Source: Candidatus Peribacteria bacterium
GTDB lineage: Bacteria > Patescibacteriota > Gracilibacteria > Peribacterales > Peribacteraceae
DNA length: 64,000 nucleotides
Assembly (NCBI GenBank): GCA_023245935.1
Contig: JAHFJM010000005.1
Coordinates: 1 to 64,000 of the forward strand
Direction: 5' to 3'
Below the pieces are notes generated by a model. The model saw nothing but the letters and a program-made list of their open reading frames with translations, made no database searches and was not told the origin of the DNA. The position numbers were made by a program, and so were the translations under genes. Shown here piece by piece: positions 8,444 through 18,144 of this stretch (positions within the stretch are counted from its first letter, which is position 1; every line of letters begins with the position of its first letter).

Positions 8444-9712
8444 ATGTCCACCATCACCTCCCTCCACGCCCGACAAATTCTCGATTCCCGCGGCAACCCC
8501 ACACTCGAAGCCGAATGCACACTCTCTGATGGTTCTTTCGGACGTGCCGCCGTGCCATCCGGAGCATCGACCGGTACGCATGAGGCATTGGAGCTCCGTG
8601 ACGGTGACAAGAAGGTGTATCTTGGAAAATCAGTGCTGAAGGCGGTTTCCAATGTGAACGGACCGATTGTAAAAGTGATGAAGGGAATGGATGCTGGAAA
8701 TCAGAAAGCAATCGATGCTGCCATGCTGAAGCTTGATGGTACGCCGAATAAAGCGACACTCGGTGCGAATGCAATTCTGGGTGTCTCGATGGCGGTTGCC
8801 CGCGCACGTGCGGTGAGCGAGGGTCAGTCGCTCTGGAAATCGCTTGCGAGTCAGTACTCGACACCTTCTGTGAATCTTCCCGTTCCCATGATGAACGTCA
8901 TCAACGGGGGAGCGCATGCGGATTCGGGACTGAGTTTTCAGGAATGCATGATCGTGCCGACTGGCTTTCCAACATTTTCAAGGGCATTGCAGGCGGGAGC
9001 GGAGATCTTCCACACGCTGAAAGGTATTCTGAAGGATCTCGGACACGTCACAGCGGTCGGTGACGAAGGCGGATTCGCTCCTCACGTGAAGAGCAGCGAC
9101 GAGGCTCTGTCTATTTTAATGCAGGCAATCGAGAAGGCCGGCTACAGCGGAAAAGTGCAGCTCGCACTCGACTGTGCCGCGTCGGAATTCTATAGAAACG
9201 GTGTCTATACGGTGGACGGAAAGACGCTCAAGAGCACCGAGCTCGTCGATTTCTACGGAGAACTGCTGAAGAAGTATCCGATCGTCAGCATCGAAGACAG
9301 CCACAGCGAGGATGACTGGGCGGGCTTCGCGCTGATGCAGAAGAAGTACGGCAAGACGACGCAGCTTGTGGGTGATGATCTCTTCGTCACGAATACTTCG
9401 CGCATCAAAAGGGGAATCGATGAAGGTGTTGCCAATGCCGTGCTCATCAAACTGAACCAGATCGGCAGTCTCACGGAGACCGTCGACTCGATCCGCATGT
9501 GTCAGGCGGCGGGATGGAACGCAGTCACCAGTCACCGGAGCGGTGAGACGGAAGACAGTTTCATCGCGGATCTCGCGGTTGGGCTTGCCACGGGGCAAAT
9601 CAAAACAGGTTCGCTCTCTCGGACTGATCGTGTCTGCAAGTACAACCAGCTTCTCAGGATCGAAGAAGAGCTTGGTTCGAAAGCAGTGTACCGTTCGCCG
9701 TTCGCTGCTTAA
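8444..9712 (+). CDS. eno: Enolase
   Basis: Enolase interconverts 2-phosphoglycerate and phosphoenolpyruvate in the cytoplasm. The 422-residue protein shows [14 protein letters not shown], the loop [25 protein letters not shown], the magnesium ligands in [20 protein letters not shown] and [10 protein letters not shown], the catalytic Lys in IKLNQIGS, and [10 protein letters not shown]. The start at 8444 is chosen over an in-frame ATG at 8360, because [17 protein letters not shown] matches the family N-terminus and the upstream extension would translate the inverted repeat. The end overlaps a convergent gene by four bases. Confidence 0.98.
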   Translation: MSTITSLHARQILDSRGNPTLEAECTLSDGSFGRAAVPSGASTGTHEALELRDGDKKVYLGKSVLKAVSNVNGPIVKVMKGMDAGNQKAIDAAMLKLDGTPNKATLGANAILGVSMAVARARAVSEGQSLWKSLASQYSTPSVNLPVPMMNVINGGAHADSGLSFQECMIVPTGFPTFSRALQAGAEIFHTLKGILKDLGHVTAVGDEGGFAPHVKSSDEALSILMQAIEKAGYSGKVQLALDCAASEFYRNGVYTVDGKTLKSTELVDFYGELLKKYPIVSIEDSHSEDDWAGFALMQKKYGKTTQLVGDDLFVTNTSRIKRGIDEGVANAVLIKLNQIGSLTETVDSIRMCQAAGWNAVTSHRSGETEDSFIADLAVGLATGQIKTGSLSRTDRVCKYNQLLRIEEELGSKAVYRSPFAA

Positions 9713-10110
9713 GCACTGAAGGTGACTGTGTCCGGCGGTCTTGTTGTTTGAATGTTCACGGTTGGTCGGGTTGTATTTCCGGTGTAATCCGTGACTGCGT
9801 TCCATCGTTCGTTCACTGACGATGCAATGTTTTCCTGTATCGCAAGAGTTGCGAACAGATCGTTGTCCTTCTCGGAGACACCAGGTTTCTGCTCAGTCGT
9901 ATAATCCCGCAGAGAGTGCAGGAAGTCTGCAGTTTTCCCGAGTGTTTGGCGACATTCATCGGTGAATCTTGTTATTTCCTCTCGCACACTTCTTCCGATG
10001 GTTCCAATCTGTTGTCGTGCCATAAATTTCCCGTCTTTGACATTCGAGATGTCTTCGGAAAATTGCTCGAGACGAGTTCGATGCATCAAGTGATTGAGTG
10101 AGGTTTTCAT
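9709..10110 (-). CDS. Hypothetical soluble protein (133 aa)
   Basis: No family is recognised. The protein is largely helical, soluble and polar, with Thr-rich C-terminal residues. It is convergent with eno and separated from the tRNA-Pro gene by an AT-rich region. On its strand TTGACA and GATAAT lie just upstream, 19 bases apart and only three bases before the ATG, so the true start might be the ATG at codon 9. Moderate confidence that it is expressed. Confidence 0.55.
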   Translation of the reverse strand: MKTSLNHLMHRTRLEQFSEDISNVKDGKFMARQQIGTIGRSVREEITRFTDECRQTLGKTADFLHSLRDYTTEQKPGVSEKDNDLFATLAIQENIASSVNERWNAVTDYTGNTTRPTVNIQTTRPPDTVTFSA

Positions 10111-10144
10111 ATGATTATCATTGCATATGGTAAATATTTGTCAA

Positions 10145-10220
10145 TGGTCGGGGTGCAGGGACTCGAACCCTGGGTCTCCAGACCCCCAGCCTGGCGCTTT
10201 ACCAACTAAGCTACACCCCG
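10145..10220 (-). tRNA. tRNA-Pro (anticodon GGG)
   Basis: The minus strand forms the acceptor CGGGGTG/CACCCCG. The anticodon stem CCAGG/TCTGG (one G-T pair) encloses the loop CTGGGGG, giving anticodon GGG. The T arm is CAGGG-TTCGAGT-CCCTG. Discriminator A and CCA are encoded (10145-10148). A second proline tRNA, TGG, is at 39441. Confidence 0.95.
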
Positions 10221-10334
10221 AGGTGAGCAATGCGGGGATAGTAGCGTTTATCGTTCGATGCTGAAAGATATTCATCTGTTCCACTGGCGTCTTCATGCTC
10301 TTTCGGCGTATACTCACACCCTTTTTCTGATTAC

Positions 10335-10379
10335 TTGACAATAATTACTATTGATATTCTTATAATAATATAGTATAAT
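10335..10379 (+). promoter_or_regulatory. AT-rich promoter region of the DHH phosphoesterase gene
   Basis: TTGACA at 10335-10340 is followed by overlapping -10 candidates: TATAAT at 10361-10366, TATAGT at 10369-10374 and TATAAT at 10374-10379. They lie in a strongly AT-rich stretch between the divergent tRNA-Pro and the DHH gene. The exact start cannot be chosen from sequence. Confidence 0.5.
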
Positions 10380-10399
10380 AATACGAAACATTTGCAAAT

Positions 10400-11707
10400 A
10401 TGCCTCTCAACCCCCAGGAACTACAGGCGGCGACCAAAGCAATCGAGAATGCCAATCGCATTCTCCTCATCCCACATGCGAATGTGGATGCCGATGGCTT
10501 AAGCAGCGCGCTCACGTGCTACTCGATCTTCAAGCAGCTCGGGAAGGACTGTACGGTGGTCTGTCCGGACACGCTGCCGGAGTCTCTCGATTTCCTGCCG
10601 AACTTCAAACACCTGACGACGTCGATTGCGTCCGAAAGGCAATTCGTTCTCACGCTCGATATCAGCGGCGGAATGGAACTTGACAAGCTTCGCTACACGG
10701 TTGAGGACAATAAAGTGAATATCATCGTGACGCCGAAGAAGGGATCGATTCAGGAGAAAGATGTCAGCTTCGCCTCCTCAGATTCTTCGTATGATTTGAT
10801 CGTTGTTCTCGACACAGCAGATATCGGTCTGCTTGGGTCTTTCTACACCGAGCACATTGATCTCTTCACCGACACTCCCATTCTGAATGTGGATCACCAC
10901 ATCAGCAATACGCGTTTTGGACAGCTCACCCTCATCGATCCGACGGCGGCGAGTGCGACCGAAGTTCTCTACGCATGGATTCTCTCGCAGCCGACATGGA
11001 AGGCGCTCCTCACGCCGGATATCGCGACACTTCTCTTAACGGGGCTCATCACGGATACGCGCAGTTTCCAGAATCCGAATACGACGCCGCGTTCACTCGA
11101 AGTTGCGGCGAATCTTCTCGATTTGGGCGCAAGGCAGCAGGAGATCATTCAGCATGTGTATAAAACCAAGCCGCTTTCAACACTCAAGATTTGGGGACGC
11201 GCCTTAAATCACATTCAGATGGATCCGGATGCCGGCATCGTCTGGTCGTCCGTCAGCCGTGAGGACCTCATTGAAATGTCCGCGACGTCCAAGGAAACGG
11301 CAGGGCTTCTCGACGAGCTCATTTCGACGATTCCGGATGCCGATGTCCACGTTCTCTTCACCGAGATCGAAGAAGGCGGACTGAAGGCGAGCATGCGTTC
11401 GTCCGTTGCGATCGACGTGAATCGCGCGGCAGGAAAACTCTTCGGTGGCGGAGGGCATGCACGCGCTTCCGGATTCAAGATCAAGACGTACGGCAACTTT
11501 CAGTTGCAGGTCATCGAGTGCATCCAGAAACTGAAGACGGAGATGATCGCGCAGAGGAATGAAACGAATGCAGCACCCCCGGTCGTCCCTCCCGCGGTTC
11601 CCGTGAAAGTGAGTCCTCCTCCCGTTCCTCTGGTGAAAGAAAACAAACCTCCGACGCCGAGTGTTGATATTGTTTCCGTGCTCGAAAAACCGGAAGCGAA
11701 GAAGTAG
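10400..11707 (+). CDS. DHH/DHHA1 phosphoesterase (NrnA-like)
   Basis: DHH-family proteins of the NrnA type degrade nanoRNA or dephosphorylate pAp. Residues HANVDADG (Asp30, Asp32), VVLDTAD (about 135-141), NVDHHIS (Asp165-His166-His167) and GLITDTRSF form the metal site. The DHHA1 motif FGGGGHARASG is near residue 355. The 435-residue length includes a Pro-rich C-terminal extension of about 60 residues beyond the conserved core, likely disordered. It precedes infB; in many bacteria nrnA sits near infB-rbfA, which supports the assignment, but rbfA is absent here. Confidence 0.88.
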   Translation: MPLNPQELQAATKAIENANRILLIPHANVDADGLSSALTCYSIFKQLGKDCTVVCPDTLPESLDFLPNFKHLTTSIASERQFVLTLDISGGMELDKLRYTVEDNKVNIIVTPKKGSIQEKDVSFASSDSSYDLIVVLDTADIGLLGSFYTEHIDLFTDTPILNVDHHISNTRFGQLTLIDPTAASATEVLYAWILSQPTWKALLTPDIATLLLTGLITDTRSFQNPNTTPRSLEVAANLLDLGARQQEIIQHVYKTKPLSTLKIWGRALNHIQMDPDAGIVWSSVSREDLIEMSATSKETAGLLDELISTIPDADVHVLFTEIEEGGLKASMRSSVAIDVNRAAGKLFGGGGHARASGFKIKTYGNFQLQVIECIQKLKTEMIAQRNETNAAPPVVPPAVPVKVSPPPVPLVKENKPPTPSVDIVSVLEKPEAKK

Positions 11708-11767
11708 GTCAGCAGTTGTTTCCTGTGCTTTCTGTGCTAGGATTAGCGCTGATTTTCCCTTCTGCAC

Positions 11768-14017
11768 GTGCGTCTCGTCCAAGTTGCAAAAATCCTCGGC
11801 ATCACGGGTCAAGAGCTCCGCAAGGAACTCGAGACCGTCGATTTCGGTGTCAAACCGACGGATCGTGAAGTCTCGGACAATCTTGCAATGGGTGTCATTC
11901 GCTTCGTTGCGAATCGGAGGAAAATCACGGTCGATTGGGACATGGTTGAAGCCATGAGAGGAGGGGTGGGCGTTGACGACGACGAAGAGAAGCCGGCTTC
12001 GAATGTTGCCGCTCCTGCACCGGAGCTTTCTTCCGATGTTCCCGAAAAGAAAGCGGCTGCAAAACCCGAGAACCTCAACGTGCTTCGCAAGCTCACGCTT
12101 GAGGGAGTCTCGAAAGATGCCATCGAACGGCAGAAAGTGGCACTGGAGAAACAGAAGCCGAAAACACTCTCGAAACAGGAACTGGAACAGCGGAGAGCCG
12201 AGAGCAAACTTCAAAGAAGTGTCGAGAGACCGGATCGTTCCGAGCATCAGGAACAAATCAAGAAGAAGGTCGGTATCGTGCTGATCCCCGCGCAGATTTC
12301 GGTGAAGGAATTCGCGGAGAAAACCGGCATTCAGGTTCCGAAGATCGTCTCTTCACTCATGAAGAACGGCGTGCTTGCGAGTATCAACCAGCAGATCGAT
12401 TTCGATACGGCTTCCATCGTCGCGCTCGATCTCGGCATCGAACTTCAGAAGGATGCGGGATCGGTTTCCGTGGAAGCGCTCCTCAGCAACAACCTGGCGG
12501 AGCTCATCAAGGATGATCCGTCCGTGCTGACCGAGAGGGCACCGATCGTGACGGTCATGGGTCATGTCGATCATGGAAAAACCGCACTCCTTGATGCGAT
12601 TCGCAGCACCAATGTTGTCGCAGGGGAAGCCGGAGGCATCACGCAGCACATCGGTGCGTATCAGGTCGTCTACGAAGGCAAGCCGATCACCTTCATCGAT
12701 ACGCCCGGTCACGAAGCGTTCACCGCGATGAGAGCGCGCGGAGCGCAGCTCACGGATATCGCGATCCTCGTGGTGTCCGCGGAAGAAGGGGTGAAGCCGA
12801 CGACGATTGAGGCGATCAACCACGCGAAAGACGCGGGGGTGCCGATTCTCGTCGCGCTCAACAAAGTCGACCGTCCGAATGCCGATCTCGAACGCGTGAA
12901 GGGTGAACTCGCGTCGCAAGGTCTCCAGCCCGAAGACTGGGGTGGCACCGTGCCGATGATTCCGTGTTCGGCGCTCACGAAGCAGGGCATTCCCGAGATC
13001 ATGAAGCACGTGCTGCTTCTCGCGGAGATTGAGGAGCTGAAGGCAAACCCGAATCGGAGGGCGATTGCGACCATCGTGGAGAGTCACCTCGATAAATCGA
13101 GAGGACCGCTTGCGACTGTGATCGTGAACACGGGGACGCTGCGCGTTGGGGATACGATCGGGTGTGGCGGAGCTTCGGGGAAAGTGAAATCGTTAACGGA
13201 TGCGCTTGGGAAATCCATTTCGGAAGTTCTCCCGTCGGGTCCCGCGGTGATCTCCGGTTTCAGTGAACTCCCGCAGGTTGGGGAAATACTGCAGGTTTTC
13301 GGTACCGACAAGGAACTCAAAACATATCTTGCCGCATACATGCAGTCCAAAGGGCAGCAGCAGAAGCGCGGGTTTGCCGATCTCGTCAGTCGCTTATCGG
13401 AGGGCAAGCTGTCGCAGCTCAAGATCATTCTGAAAGCCGACGCACAGGGATCATTGCAGTCTCTCGAGGAAGCGTTATCCAAACTGACGACGGACACGGT
13501 GCAGGCAAAGGTCATCCACGCGGCGATCGGTGATGTTACGGAGAGCGACGTGATGATGGCATCTGCGGGACAGGCGCTTGTGATTGCGTTCAACGTGGAT
13601 GCATCCGCCGCCGTGAATCGTACGGCTGAGCGCGAGGGAGTGAAGATCAAGCACTACGACATCATCTACAGACTTCTTGAAGAAGTGGAGATGATTCTGA
13701 AGGGTTTGATCGAACCCGTTGAAGAGGAGAAGATCACGGGACATCTCGAGATCCGGGGTGTGTTCCTCACGAAGAAATCGGAGCAGATTGTCGGAGGAAA
13801 AGTGATGGATGGTTTCATCAAGCGGACGCCGTTTCGGATTCTGCGCGCGGGAGAACTAGTCGGCACCGGTCGCATCAATTCCCTCAAGAACGTCGAGAAA
13901 GACATCAAGGAAGCCAAAGAAGGCGCCGAATGCGGTATGCGCGTCACCGTGTCGATCGGACTGGAACTCGGCGATAGACTGGAAGGATTCACGAAGGAGT
14001 TTGCGAAGGTGGGGTAG
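11768..14017 (+). CDS. infB: Translation initiation factor IF-2
   Basis: IF-2 is the GTPase that places fMet-tRNA on the 30S subunit and promotes subunit joining. Two IF2_N-type modules are visible (VQVAKILGITGQELRKEL at the N-terminus and SVKEFAEKTGIQVPKIVSSL near residue 180), joined by a charged linker. The G domain has GHVDHGKT, GGITQHIGA, DTPGHEAF and NKVD. Domains II, III and IV follow, with LEIRGVF near the end. At 749 residues it is compact. It starts with GTG; no ATG alternative keeps the N-terminal module. The stop codon directly abuts the palindromic element at 14018. Confidence 0.96.
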   Translation: MRLVQVAKILGITGQELRKELETVDFGVKPTDREVSDNLAMGVIRFVANRRKITVDWDMVEAMRGGVGVDDDEEKPASNVAAPAPELSSDVPEKKAAAKPENLNVLRKLTLEGVSKDAIERQKVALEKQKPKTLSKQELEQRRAESKLQRSVERPDRSEHQEQIKKKVGIVLIPAQISVKEFAEKTGIQVPKIVSSLMKNGVLASINQQIDFDTASIVALDLGIELQKDAGSVSVEALLSNNLAELIKDDPSVLTERAPIVTVMGHVDHGKTALLDAIRSTNVVAGEAGGITQHIGAYQVVYEGKPITFIDTPGHEAFTAMRARGAQLTDIAILVVSAEEGVKPTTIEAINHAKDAGVPILVALNKVDRPNADLERVKGELASQGLQPEDWGGTVPMIPCSALTKQGIPEIMKHVLLLAEIEELKANPNRRAIATIVESHLDKSRGPLATVIVNTGTLRVGDTIGCGGASGKVKSLTDALGKSISEVLPSGPAVISGFSELPQVGEILQVFGTDKELKTYLAAYMQSKGQQQKRGFADLVSRLSEGKLSQLKIILKADAQGSLQSLEEALSKLTTDTVQAKVIHAAIGDVTESDVMMASAGQALVIAFNVDASAAVNRTAEREGVKIKHYDIIYRLLEEVEMILKGLIEPVEEEKITGHLEIRGVFLTKKSEQIVGGKVMDGFIKRTPFRILRAGELVGTGRINSLKNVEKDIKEAKEGAECGMRVTVSIGLELGDRLEGFTKEFAKVG

Positions 14018-14179
14018 CGGTCCTCACCCCCAACCCCTCTCCTTCCGCAGGAGAGGGGAGCTCCGTTTTTCTGGATATGAAGTTTGGTCTGATTTATAAA
14101 AACTACTTTTCTCAATACGAATCTTCCTCTCTTCGCCGCAGCGGAGAGAGGTGGCGCATCAGCGCCGGAGTGAGGACCG
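14018..14179. repeat. Composite palindromic element with 10-bp terminal inverted repeats (copy A)
   Basis: Perfect terminal inverted repeats CGGTCCTCAC (14018-14027) and GTGAGGACCG (14170-14179) bound a 162-bp segment. Inside are CCCCTCTCC/GGAGAGGGG with a 7-nt loop (14034-14058), an imperfect CCTCTC...GAGAGG dyad, and GGCGC-atca-GCGCC. It fills the whole gap between the convergent infB and 14180 genes: infB's stop ends at 14017 and the next gene's stop codon occupies 14180-14182. An inverted copy is at 55722-55844. It looks like a MITE- or BIME-type element that could also terminate transcription from both sides. Confidence 0.8.
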
Positions 14180-15391
14180 TTACCTATTCGCAATCATCTC
14201 CGCGATCACCTCCTGATCCACTTTTGATGCATTTCTGACGAGATCGATGATTTCGATGATCTTCTCTTTGTCGATGACTTCATCCGGATCACCGGGATTG
14301 TTTTTTGGTTTCAGAAACAGTTTCGTCAGTGCGGTTGTCCTTCCGTCCGTGAGTGTTCCGATGTCCGACAGAGTGATCGGCAATGGCGACGCTGCTTTCC
14401 TCCGCAGTGCCAATACTTCCTCACGCGGGGCATCGAGGAGTTCCTGGTACGTTTCTTTGGTCAACTTTCGGATGATTTCTTTATTTCCCTGCACGTTGTA
14501 CTTCTTGTATGCGATGATCGATGCTTTCTCTTTCCCCTGGAACATATCCGGGTAGAGCGAGTATGCGGCAACCGCCGCCCACATGAACGTTGGCCACGTG
14601 AGTTTCTGTTTCTTATAGAGAACCTGGTAGAGACCGAATGCAGTGATGAGCGATCCACCGAGGATCCCGAGCATGCGAAGCGGCTTCATATTCATCTTCC
14701 TTGGCGCATTTGTTTGTCGCCACTGGAACAGTTCCGTTCGCACGGGATCCACTGCCTTCAGCGCCTCCAGACCTTTCAGTAGTTTCTCGATCATCGGAAG
14801 CAGTTCTTTGTGGTGCGGAGCAAGTTCCTTCTCGATGTTTTTTAAGTACGCTTCGTCGTTTGCAACCGTCACCAGATTCACAGTCGGTATCCCGTTCTGC
14901 AGAGCCCAGTAACGATTCTGCGCATCTGCATTTTCGAGGAGATCCGTCGGTTCGAATGCGAGTGCACCTGCGATGTTTTTCATCTCCTGCGTCATCACCT
15001 CGGTCGGCTGGCTGATCTGTTCATCCGTGGGATCTTTCACTTCCATCGCATCGTCGATTCCTTTCGTGAACGTATCGCTGATATCCGCGTTCGGTGCGAG
15101 TCCCATCGTGTCTCTGAGCGTATGTGGGATCAGTTCTGCACGAAGCTTGACCGCTTCACGATAGAGTTCCGCGAATCTCTCACTGCATGCCTTCACCTGG
15201 TCAGCACCGTTTGGATCGTTCTCTGCTTTCTTCATATCGGCAATCACTTTCAACGCTTCCATCTTCACCTTCAGATAGTCACGTTCATTTTTACTTTGGA
15301 GAAGCACATCCATTTTCTCGAGGTCGTACTCCGCTTTCTCCGAGGCTGTCTTTTGGGTTTCCGGGCCGCTGCTGGGAATGTTTGGGGACAT
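14180..15391 (-). CDS. Hypothetical protein with central membrane hairpin (403 aa)
   Basis: No family is recognised. The N-terminal 230 residues are charged and helical (EKAEYDLEKMDVLLQSKNE), two hydrophobic segments occur at about residues 245-285 (GILGGSLITAFGLY and WAAVAAYSLYP), and a soluble C-terminal domain follows. It lies 11 bp downstream of the polytopic membrane protein gene at 15403 and is surely co-transcribed, so the pair may form one envelope complex. Its stop codon touches the palindromic element. Confidence 0.75.
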   Translation of the reverse strand: MSPNIPSSGPETQKTASEKAEYDLEKMDVLLQSKNERDYLKVKMEALKVIADMKKAENDPNGADQVKACSERFAELYREAVKLRAELIPHTLRDTMGLAPNADISDTFTKGIDDAMEVKDPTDEQISQPTEVMTQEMKNIAGALAFEPTDLLENADAQNRYWALQNGIPTVNLVTVANDEAYLKNIEKELAPHHKELLPMIEKLLKGLEALKAVDPVRTELFQWRQTNAPRKMNMKPLRMLGILGGSLITAFGLYQVLYKKQKLTWPTFMWAAVAAYSLYPDMFQGKEKASIIAYKKYNVQGNKEIIRKLTKETYQELLDAPREEVLALRRKAASPLPITLSDIGTLTDGRTTALTKLFLKPKNNPGDPDEVIDKEKIIEIIDLVRNASKVDQEVIAEMIANR

Positions 15392-15402
15392 GTGTTTGTT
15401 TT

Positions 15403-17190
15403 TTATGTTGGTCTTCCACCTGCTTTGGCAACAATAGCTTCTATATCAGCCAATTTACGCTTTAGCTCATCAGGAACATCAGGCTTTGTCTTCACGATAT
15501 CCCTGAATTTACTCAGCATTTCAGCTGTTCCGAGGTTATCACCACCGACTCGACTTTGAAGAAGATTCAGGTTCGCGGTGAACTCTTTTGTTCCGATTCC
15601 TGCAAGAGAAAGACCATTGATCGCTCTGATGATATTATCAGTATTCTCTTTCGCTTTTACGTTCGACTCATTTACTTGGGCTCGATCTGCCCCAGCAACG
15701 CGAACCGGCTCTGCATTCGGATCATCTCCTCTTGCCCTGAGCCTGATCTGTTGCCCTATTTTACCAGGTGCATGGAGAAGACCACCAAGGTTTTTGATCT
15801 CCGACTTGCTTCCAGCAGGTAGTGGTAGCGGAGTTAGCAGCGGCAGTTGAGCGACGGCGCCGAAGGTAGAGTCGCCGAAGGCTTTGATACGATCGGTGAT
15901 TTTTCCGGTGATTGCACTTCGTCTGAGTGCTGCGAATGCTCCCGTGTAGATGATGGCAACTGCTGCCATCATCCAGAGGAATGCCCACCAGGAGCCGACA
16001 CCATTGATCATCGGTATGCCCCAATCCTGCGGGAAACCGGCAGGGGAGGGGATTTTCGCCACTGTTTTCAGCATGATGAATCCGATGACGAACGGAATGC
16101 CGACGACAGCGGGCAGGAAGGCGGCATTGATGAACTCTTTCCAAATATCGGTCTCGAACCCGAAGATATTCGTGCCGAGTTTTCCGTTGATCACAAGTCC
16201 GAGGAATGTGAAGGGCATGAATGCTATCGTGACCCAGAGAATGAGAATACGAATGAAGAGCCCTACCCCCAGTCCGATCAGTGGCAGCACTACTCCCACC
16301 TGCACAATGAAGACCATCATGATATTGATCATGATTTTGAGTGTCGTTTCAAAGTTCGCCATCGCGCCTCCGGCTGCGGCAGGCAGACCAAAAACATCCG
16401 GTGGAATCTGCGTGAGTGCATCGATGTGGATGAAGCTCACCGCCATTCCGTTGATCATCGCATGCGCGGCGCCTATGTTGATGCCCGGATAGTCTTCCTT
16501 TCTGATGCAGGCGAGGGCGTTACAGCTCTCACAGTCAGGGTTCAGCCCCGGCTTTGCTCTGCAAGCATTTTTCCATGTCTCTTGCGCGAAGGGATTCCCC
16601 GGCAAGATTTTCATGTCTGTGATAATTCTGCATTTTTTCAGCGGGTCGCCCGGTTTATCGCCAAAAGTCATGCACGTCTTATCCGGGAGCATATTCGGAA
16701 TGGAATAGACTGTTGCGGTGACGACGTTTGCAACGTCAATGATCACGCGTGGGAAGAACCATGAGAAGTTTACGAAGACGACGGCGAGAACGAATTGTGA
16801 CCACTTGCTTTTGATCATTTCCGATTTCGCCGTGATGATGGTGTAGAATGCCACGCCAATCAGCAGAATGGCGAAGATCACGTTCATGATGTTTCTGGAG
16901 AGTATCCAAATTTGATTCAGCGAATTCATCATGTTGGAATCATTGAAGAAGTCCCCCTGGAGCAGATACCCGAGCAAATTCAGGATGATCAGCAAAAGAA
17001 TTTGCATGAACGTTGTAATCATCGAGAGGATCTCCATAAAACTCTGATGTGCTTGGTTCATGCCAATAGCAGGATCAACCGGAGGGTCAGCAAATACCGT
17101 CGGAATTCCTGTCGTCATCGCAAGGTGGAATGTCCCAAGGAGAACAAGAATAGTCAGGATCCGATACAGGTGTTTTTTGTGTGTGAACAT
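15403..17190 (-). CDS. Large polytopic membrane protein, VirB6/TrbL-like layout (595 aa)
   Basis: A signal-like N-terminus (about residues 8-34) is followed by membrane helices near residues 55-80, 95-115 and 135-155. A Cys-rich extracytoplasmic loop comes next (residues about 170-235, six or more cysteines, CRAKPGLNPDCESCNALAC). Four to six further helices lie between 265 and 430, then a 160-residue soluble tail. The many helices around a large loop resemble VirB6/TrbL proteins of type IV secretion, but no VirB4, VirB8 or VirB10 gene is nearby, so this is only a structural analogy. TATAAT lies eight bases before the ATG on this strand. Confidence 0.6.
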   Translation of the reverse strand: MFTHKKHLYRILTILVLLGTFHLAMTTGIPTVFADPPVDPAIGMNQAHQSFMEILSMITTFMQILLLIILNLLGYLLQGDFFNDSNMMNSLNQIWILSRNIMNVIFAILLIGVAFYTIITAKSEMIKSKWSQFVLAVVFVNFSWFFPRVIIDVANVVTATVYSIPNMLPDKTCMTFGDKPGDPLKKCRIITDMKILPGNPFAQETWKNACRAKPGLNPDCESCNALACIRKEDYPGINIGAAHAMINGMAVSFIHIDALTQIPPDVFGLPAAAGGAMANFETTLKIMINIMMVFIVQVGVVLPLIGLGVGLFIRILILWVTIAFMPFTFLGLVINGKLGTNIFGFETDIWKEFINAAFLPAVVGIPFVIGFIMLKTVAKIPSPAGFPQDWGIPMINGVGSWWAFLWMMAAVAIIYTGAFAALRRSAITGKITDRIKAFGDSTFGAVAQLPLLTPLPLPAGSKSEIKNLGGLLHAPGKIGQQIRLRARGDDPNAEPVRVAGADRAQVNESNVKAKENTDNIIRAINGLSLAGIGTKEFTANLNLLQSRVGGDNLGTAEMLSKFRDIVKTKPDVPDELKRKLADIEAIVAKAGGRPT

Positions 17191-17321
17191 TTCTACTTAT
17201 TATAGCGGAAAGAGGGGAGTTTTGGAAGCACCTCACCCTCCTTTCATCCTCCAGTGCCGATACCTCGGGAGATAGTGAAAATATAGTGCAGTACATTGGT
17301 GAACTTTCTTCTACTGAATTA

Positions 17322-17434
17322 TGTATACAAAATTTGTTCAATAAAAGAGTAAATATGTACACAAAAATACTGTTTAATGGCTTATAGTAAACAATAAAAC
17401 ATGTATACAATAGTAGTACAACAGTATTGTACAA
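17322..17434. promoter_or_regulatory. Cluster of TGTATACA/TTGTACAA palindromes, candidate operators
   Basis: Four related 8-mers lie within 113 bp: TGTATACA at 17322-17329 and 17402-17409, TGTACACA at 17356-17363, and TTGTACAA at 17427-17434. The surrounding DNA is very AT-rich. The region separates the polytopic membrane gene (minus) from the winged-helix regulator gene (plus) and contains both promoters. The simplest reading is autoregulatory operators for that regulator. Confidence 0.5.
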
Positions 17435-17458
17435 TTTTCTTGCACTACCATGGGGTAG

Positions 17459-18097
17459 GTGAGTAACATTTGTGAACAGAAGCTTTTGTCCTCCCTCCGG
17501 ATTACGTCTATGGCTCATGAAGCACTGAAAGCACTGTTCTCCTCCCAGACAAGGGTGAAGCTTCTTTCCGTTTTCCTCCTGCATCCGGAGGAGGAATATT
17601 TCATCCGTCAGTTAACGAGACTTCTCCATGAGCAGATCAACTCCATCCGACGAGAGCTTGAGAACCTTCGACGTGTTGGGCTCGTGAAGGCAAGGCACAA
17701 GAACCGTAAGAAGTACTACAAAGCCGATACGGACTTTCTTTTCTTCAGGGAACTGCACGATATGTTCAGCAAAGAGGTGAAAGGAGGGGAGAGTGCGACC
17801 GTGGCATCGCTTAAGACGCTTCCCGGGCTCAAATTCCTCGAACTTGCAGGCAGCTTTGTCGGAACGCACAGCAAAGTGGACTTGCTCATTGTGGGAGACA
17901 CGAAGAAGGAAGCGATTGAGCTTCTGCTGTCGCAGGATCCTTCCATGCGCAGCGTGAAGTACTCGCTGTTTTCCAAGGCGGACTTCCTCTATCGCTTAAG
18001 TCTTCGCGATCGGTTCATTCTGGAGATTGTCGACGATCCGAGGCACATGGTGGTGCTGAATCACATTGAGAAAGAGGTGGAGGAGGCGAGAAAGTAG
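17459..18097 (+). CDS. Winged-helix regulator with nucleotidyltransferase-like C-terminal domain
   Basis: The N-terminal part is an ArsR-like winged helix ([37 protein letters not shown], recognition helix near [16 protein letters not shown], wing [14 protein letters not shown]). The C-terminal half ([21 protein letters not shown]) resembles a MNT-type nucleotidyltransferase fold, but the active-site GSxxxG...DxD pattern is only partial, so catalysis is doubtful. The GTG start has TACCAT seven bases upstream (17446-17451); an ATG at 17510 is an alternative and would remove 17 residues. It probably controls the adjacent divergent membrane operon and itself. Confidence 0.75.
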   Translation: MSNICEQKLLSSLRITSMAHEALKALFSSQTRVKLLSVFLLHPEEEYFIRQLTRLLHEQINSIRRELENLRRVGLVKARHKNRKKYYKADTDFLFFRELHDMFSKEVKGGESATVASLKTLPGLKFLELAGSFVGTHSKVDLLIVGDTKKEAIELLLSQDPSMRSVKYSLFSKADFLYRLSLRDRFILEIVDDPRHMVVLNHIEKEVEEARK

Positions 18098-18144
18098 GTT
18101 TTCCCTTTACACTCCCTGCCTCGTTCCCTACACTTTCCCAGCTC

